Shown here piece after piece: positions 18,158-21,217 of a stretch of DNA of 21,217 bases. The notes beneath the pieces were generated by a model. It was given only the letters and a program-made list of their open reading frames with translations, searched no databases and was not told where the DNA came from. Position 1 is the first letter of the stretch. Each line of letters starts with the position of its first letter. Made by a program: the position numbers and the translations under genes. This DNA comes from Syncephalis fuscata (taxonomy: Eukaryota; Zoopagomycota; Zoopagomycetes; Zoopagales; Piptocephalidaceae): contig JAHLTZ010000154.1 of NCBI GenBank assembly GCA_025786725.1, positions 1 through 21,217 on the forward strand, read 5' to 3'.

Positions 18158-20304
18158 TTATGCTTGTCCGTAGTGTCGCATACGATATAGTAGAGTACGT
18201 CCTTTATCATTACCAATGGCCAAATAGCCTGTATGAGGTGAGAAATCCACCGATTGTACATGGCTTAATGGTGTACCAGGTGTGGGCCAATTACTAAATA
18301 CTGATAATGAAGAAGTGTGTATCTATACCATATAAATGCATTAGTACAAATAATTAATTAATCCATGAGTCTATTTACAACCTACCATACGTAGTTGGTC
18401 CTTTTTACTTTTACTAAACATACACAGTAATTGTGCATCTGATGAGAATTCAAGACCATGTACCGGTGTCGTTAGATTGCCCATTGTTTTTAAAGGTTTT
18501 GGCTGTAGTTGATCAAGACAGGATTGATCATAAATATTGACCATACCAGAATGTGATCTGTTAATAGCATTGATTAGTTACCAGTTAACTCATTAATTGA
18601 TTAATATTTACCCAATGGCCAAGTAGCGATCATGAGATGATACGGCTAAACAGGTGGGTGCATAGCCACCGTCATCGTGAAAGCGATGTACACAGCCAAG
18701 TGTTTCAATATCCCATCGATAGACTTCAGACTCGGTACTTAACACGTAAAGATGGTGTCCATCCATGGACCACGCCATATCAACGACGGCCTTATTAACA
18801 CGGATATCGCCGATCCACCGTCTAGTCTCCAGCGATACAATATCAATAATACCACCCTTGGCCATAAAAGCAATCCAACTATAAAATACATTAGTTATAT
18901 TCATTAGTGCTAACTGTTACCAATTACCGGTCATCAGGCGAAATGCTAAAGTGATCAGCCAGCAGTGGAACTGCAGACGTACGAGGCCTCAATTGTGGTA
19001 CACGAGATATTTGACCGCTTTCTACATCATAGATATAAAAGTAGGTTCGTCGACCTGTAACAACAATATAACGACCCGTATGATCAAATTTGGCACAACT
19101 AATACGTAAATCTTTAAATAGAACCGATTGAATTTTTTCATTACGTTTTCCATCTATCTATAAATTGATATTAATTATTATTATTATTAATGATTGTCTG
19201 TATTTACCTGGTATAAACGTAATGTTTTATCAGAACCGGCAATAAGCATAACTTGCCCATTAGGATGAAATCAACTGCTACCATTGATACCTACTCATTA
19301 TAGTACAATTAACATTGCTATTAACATCATTAATAGTCATTAGCATACGTACTTTGTTATTAGATGGTTGGCTAACATCTTTAACACGTTCAACATCCAA
19401 TCGACCAGATGGCAAATGAACTCGTGTTTTACTTAATAGACTTGCTGATTGAGCAAGTAGACTTGAAAGGCCTTGTTGTTCATCATCACTATCTACAATA
19501 GTGTTACCATCTTCATCTTATTTGATATACCGGCCTGTTCACTTGTTCGTTCTGATGCCGTCAATGCCCATGTTGGTTTAGGATTCAACTGTTGGAATCT
19601 AAATATTATTAGTAGCGTTAATATTAATACTAATGTTATATTGATATAGAGTCGAGTAAATTGCATTACCGTTGACGTAAACGACGTTGATATTCATCAC
19701 CCTTCACTTCTGTTTCTGTTCAGTAACACGTAATTTACGAAGACGATTACGGTTGATTAAAGATACGGTCATTTTCTCGTCGTCTTCATCTTCCCAAGCG
19801 CTTTTACACCTGTCTCATTTAAAGCAATATCTATTATATTATATTATATTATATTAATATATATCTATATAATAGCATTATTAGTTATAATTACCTGCAT
19901 ATCAATTGATTCAGTTTCTGATACTTCATCATCAATAGATTCTAATGTAGATTCTTTAATAGCTGATGGGTCTACATCGACCATAAAATCCTATATGCCA
20001 TAAATGCTCGTTTAATCTATGGCTTATACTATTCAATATTGATATTACTAACCATATGAGCATCATTATCGCCAGTATCTATTGAAAAGGCAAATGCATC
20101 CTGTTCTTCAGTTGGGGAGCCGAGATCTGCCTCCACTGTAAAGTCGTCAGTATTATGTACTGATTCATGTCCCATATAATTCAACACATCATAGTCGTCC
20201 AGGTCAGCTCCAAATACTAAAGCTTCCAAATCAACTTCTTTTTGGCTCTTCTTCACCCGTTTAGGCTGCTGGTCCTGGCCCACCTGAACACGCTTAGGCG
20301 GCAT
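18158..20304 (-). CDS. UTP18: UTP18-like WD40 protein of the SSU processome, frame broken as given
   Basis: A nucleolar WD40 protein of the U3 snoRNP / SSU processome, needed for early 18S rRNA maturation. The exons on the minus strand are 20053-20304, 19895-19990, about 19670-19813, 19353-19598, 19208-19290, 18928-19157, 18612-18878, 18386-18557 and 18158-18322. The N-terminus is basic (MPPKRVQ...PKRVKK) then acidic. It continues with AWEDEDDE, RLRKLR, GDEYQRRLRQR, FQQLNPKPTWA, the WD40 propeller (GSDKTLRLYQ, GEVYRWD-like SEVYRWDIETLGC, MVNIYDQ) and a C-terminal DFSPHTGYLAIGNDKGRTLLYRM. Exons 3-5 need a one-base gain at four sites (A/T runs near 19802-19805, 19713-19715, 19518-19519 and 19268-19270). 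With these, phases agree and the length would be 552 residues, as expected for the family. I favour consensus errors over pseudogenisation. The exon 3 start is uncertain. Confidence 0.88.
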
Positions 20305-20550
20305 AGTAATAGGAGTAGCGTAGTAGTGTGTGGTGTGGTGTGTGGTGCGTTAAGTGCGGCAAGAAGTGTGCAAAGAATACTTCTATATTTTTAAAGAAAA
20401 TACTAAAAAAGAAAGAAAAATAATTCATATTTGCTTTATGTTTAAAAGCAGATATTATTAGACATTAGCGTGTCTTTTTATTATTACGAGGTACACAAGT
20501 GGTGTTGTTGAGTATTAAGTAGTTGATTCTGAATCTATTGTTTGTTGAAT
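20305..20550. promoter_or_regulatory. Bidirectional promoter region UTP18 / MRPL1
   Basis: 246 bp separate the divergent start codons of UTP18 and MRPL1, two genes of ribosome production (cytosolic and mitochondrial). A GTGTGGTGTGTGGTG run lies at 20327-20348. No specific factor site can be named with confidence. Confidence 0.5.
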
Positions 20551-21217
20551 ATGAATTTTACTAGTCGAACACGGACAGTAGTGCATACTGCAACGAGCGG
20601 ACTATTCGCTGTAAGTAGTAACAGTGGTGGTGACATGCCTATATGCATATAATAGGCTCACTATTAATATGTATATATTATAGAGAGTGGCCACACCAAC
20701 CCTTCGATCTTATGCAACGGCTACTAAAAAGAAGGCAAAAACGCTAAAGCAAATAAAAGCTGAAGCTGATGCAGTACAAGTACCAAAAGCAGCTCAGATC
20801 CTACGAGTAAGTACAACAATGCTTTGACTGATCTATAAAGCAATCTATATAAATTAGGATACAATTAACGATATATTGTAGGCATTAGGTACTGGTTATC
20901 CTGAGCATCAAGTGGAACTGCATATAAAATGCGCTACTGATAAACATAACCCAATGGTACGCGGTAATGTTGTATTGCCAAAGGGAATTAAGCAAGAAGC
21001 GACGATTTTAGTATTTGCTGAGGTAATATAAATATAAATATAAAATATATACTTGGAATATATTGATGAAATAATCAATGTTATTAGGGAAAAGCAGCTG
21101 AAGATGCTAGAAATGCTGGTGCAGCCATTGTAAGGTGGTGTAGAACTTATTACAAGAGTAAGTATTGTATTATATGTATTATATGTATTACATGTACTAT
21201 TTATAACACTATTAATA
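20551..21217 (+). CDS. MRPL1: Mitochondrial ribosomal protein L1 (partial, one frameshift as given)
   Basis: A bL1m/uL1m protein of the mitochondrial large ribosomal subunit that binds 23S-type rRNA at the L1 stalk. The exons seen are 20551-20610, 20684-20806, 20882-21022 and 21088-21157, and the gene continues beyond the window. The N-terminus is Arg/Thr/Ser-rich without acidic residues until residue 50 or so (MNFTSRTRTVVHTATS), as expected for a mitochondrial presequence. It is followed by a Lys-rich stretch and the L1 core: RALGTGYPEHQVELHIK, NPMVRGNVVLPKGIKQEATILVFAEG and KAAEDARNAGAAIV. After GCC ATT GTA an extra A at 21133 throws the frame off; without it the expected GGVELITR follows, then a GTAAGT donor at 21158. 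This is probably a consensus error of the same kind as in UTP18. Confidence 0.85.

Noticed and set aside
19700-19715. In-frame TGA in UTP18 read as a selenocysteine codon
   Set aside because: Tempting beside an eEFSec gene, but the frame after TGA no longer matches UTP18. A missing A in the adjacent A-run explains it and restores the conserved GDEYQRRLRQR.

Overview
The window looks like nuclear DNA of an early-diverging fungus, most likely a chytrid. It is AT-rich, with short GT-AG introns (about 46-97 bp, mostly 48-66) that often carry a CTAAC/TAAC-like branch site, and small fungal-type genes lie close together. A family of M36 fungalysin metalloproteases is dispersed in repeats, which recalls the M36 expansion known from Batrachochytrium. 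That genus assignment is inference: no rRNA or other marker is present.

Left part (1-9567): three copies of a secreted M36 metalloprotease unit. Copy A is only the 3' end (1-506, +), copy B is complete (2914-4878, +) and copy C is complete (6187-8151, -). B and C are tail to tail inside a large inverted repeat. C is identical to A over the 3' part and 3' flank, and identical to B over most of the 5' two-thirds and a distal 830-bp upstream block. Sharply bounded divergent patches lie between the identical stretches, which looks like gene conversion.

Middle part (9568-14288): a two-exon gene for a small secreted 8-cysteine protein (10333-10774, -) and an eight-exon secreted neutral ceramidase (11668-14288, -) that needs an 8-nt micro-exon. 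With the M36 genes this makes a 14-kb block of genes for secreted products, with long AT-rich gaps.

Right part (15052-end): compact housekeeping genes. These are the complex I subunit NDUFB7 (+), a 13-exon selenocysteine-specific elongation factor eEFSec (+), the ribosome-biogenesis WD40 protein UTP18 (-, convergent with eEFSec, 66 bp between stop codons) and the start of mitochondrial ribosomal protein L1 (+, divergent from UTP18, cut by the window edge). eEFSec is the most surprising gene, because most fungi have lost selenocysteine insertion. UTP18 and MRPL1 carry five single-base indels within 1.9 kb. These are more likely consensus errors than decay, but they break the reading frames as given.

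Exon models were built by hand from conserved protein motifs and GT-AG sites, and all reading phases were checked. No transcript data were available.
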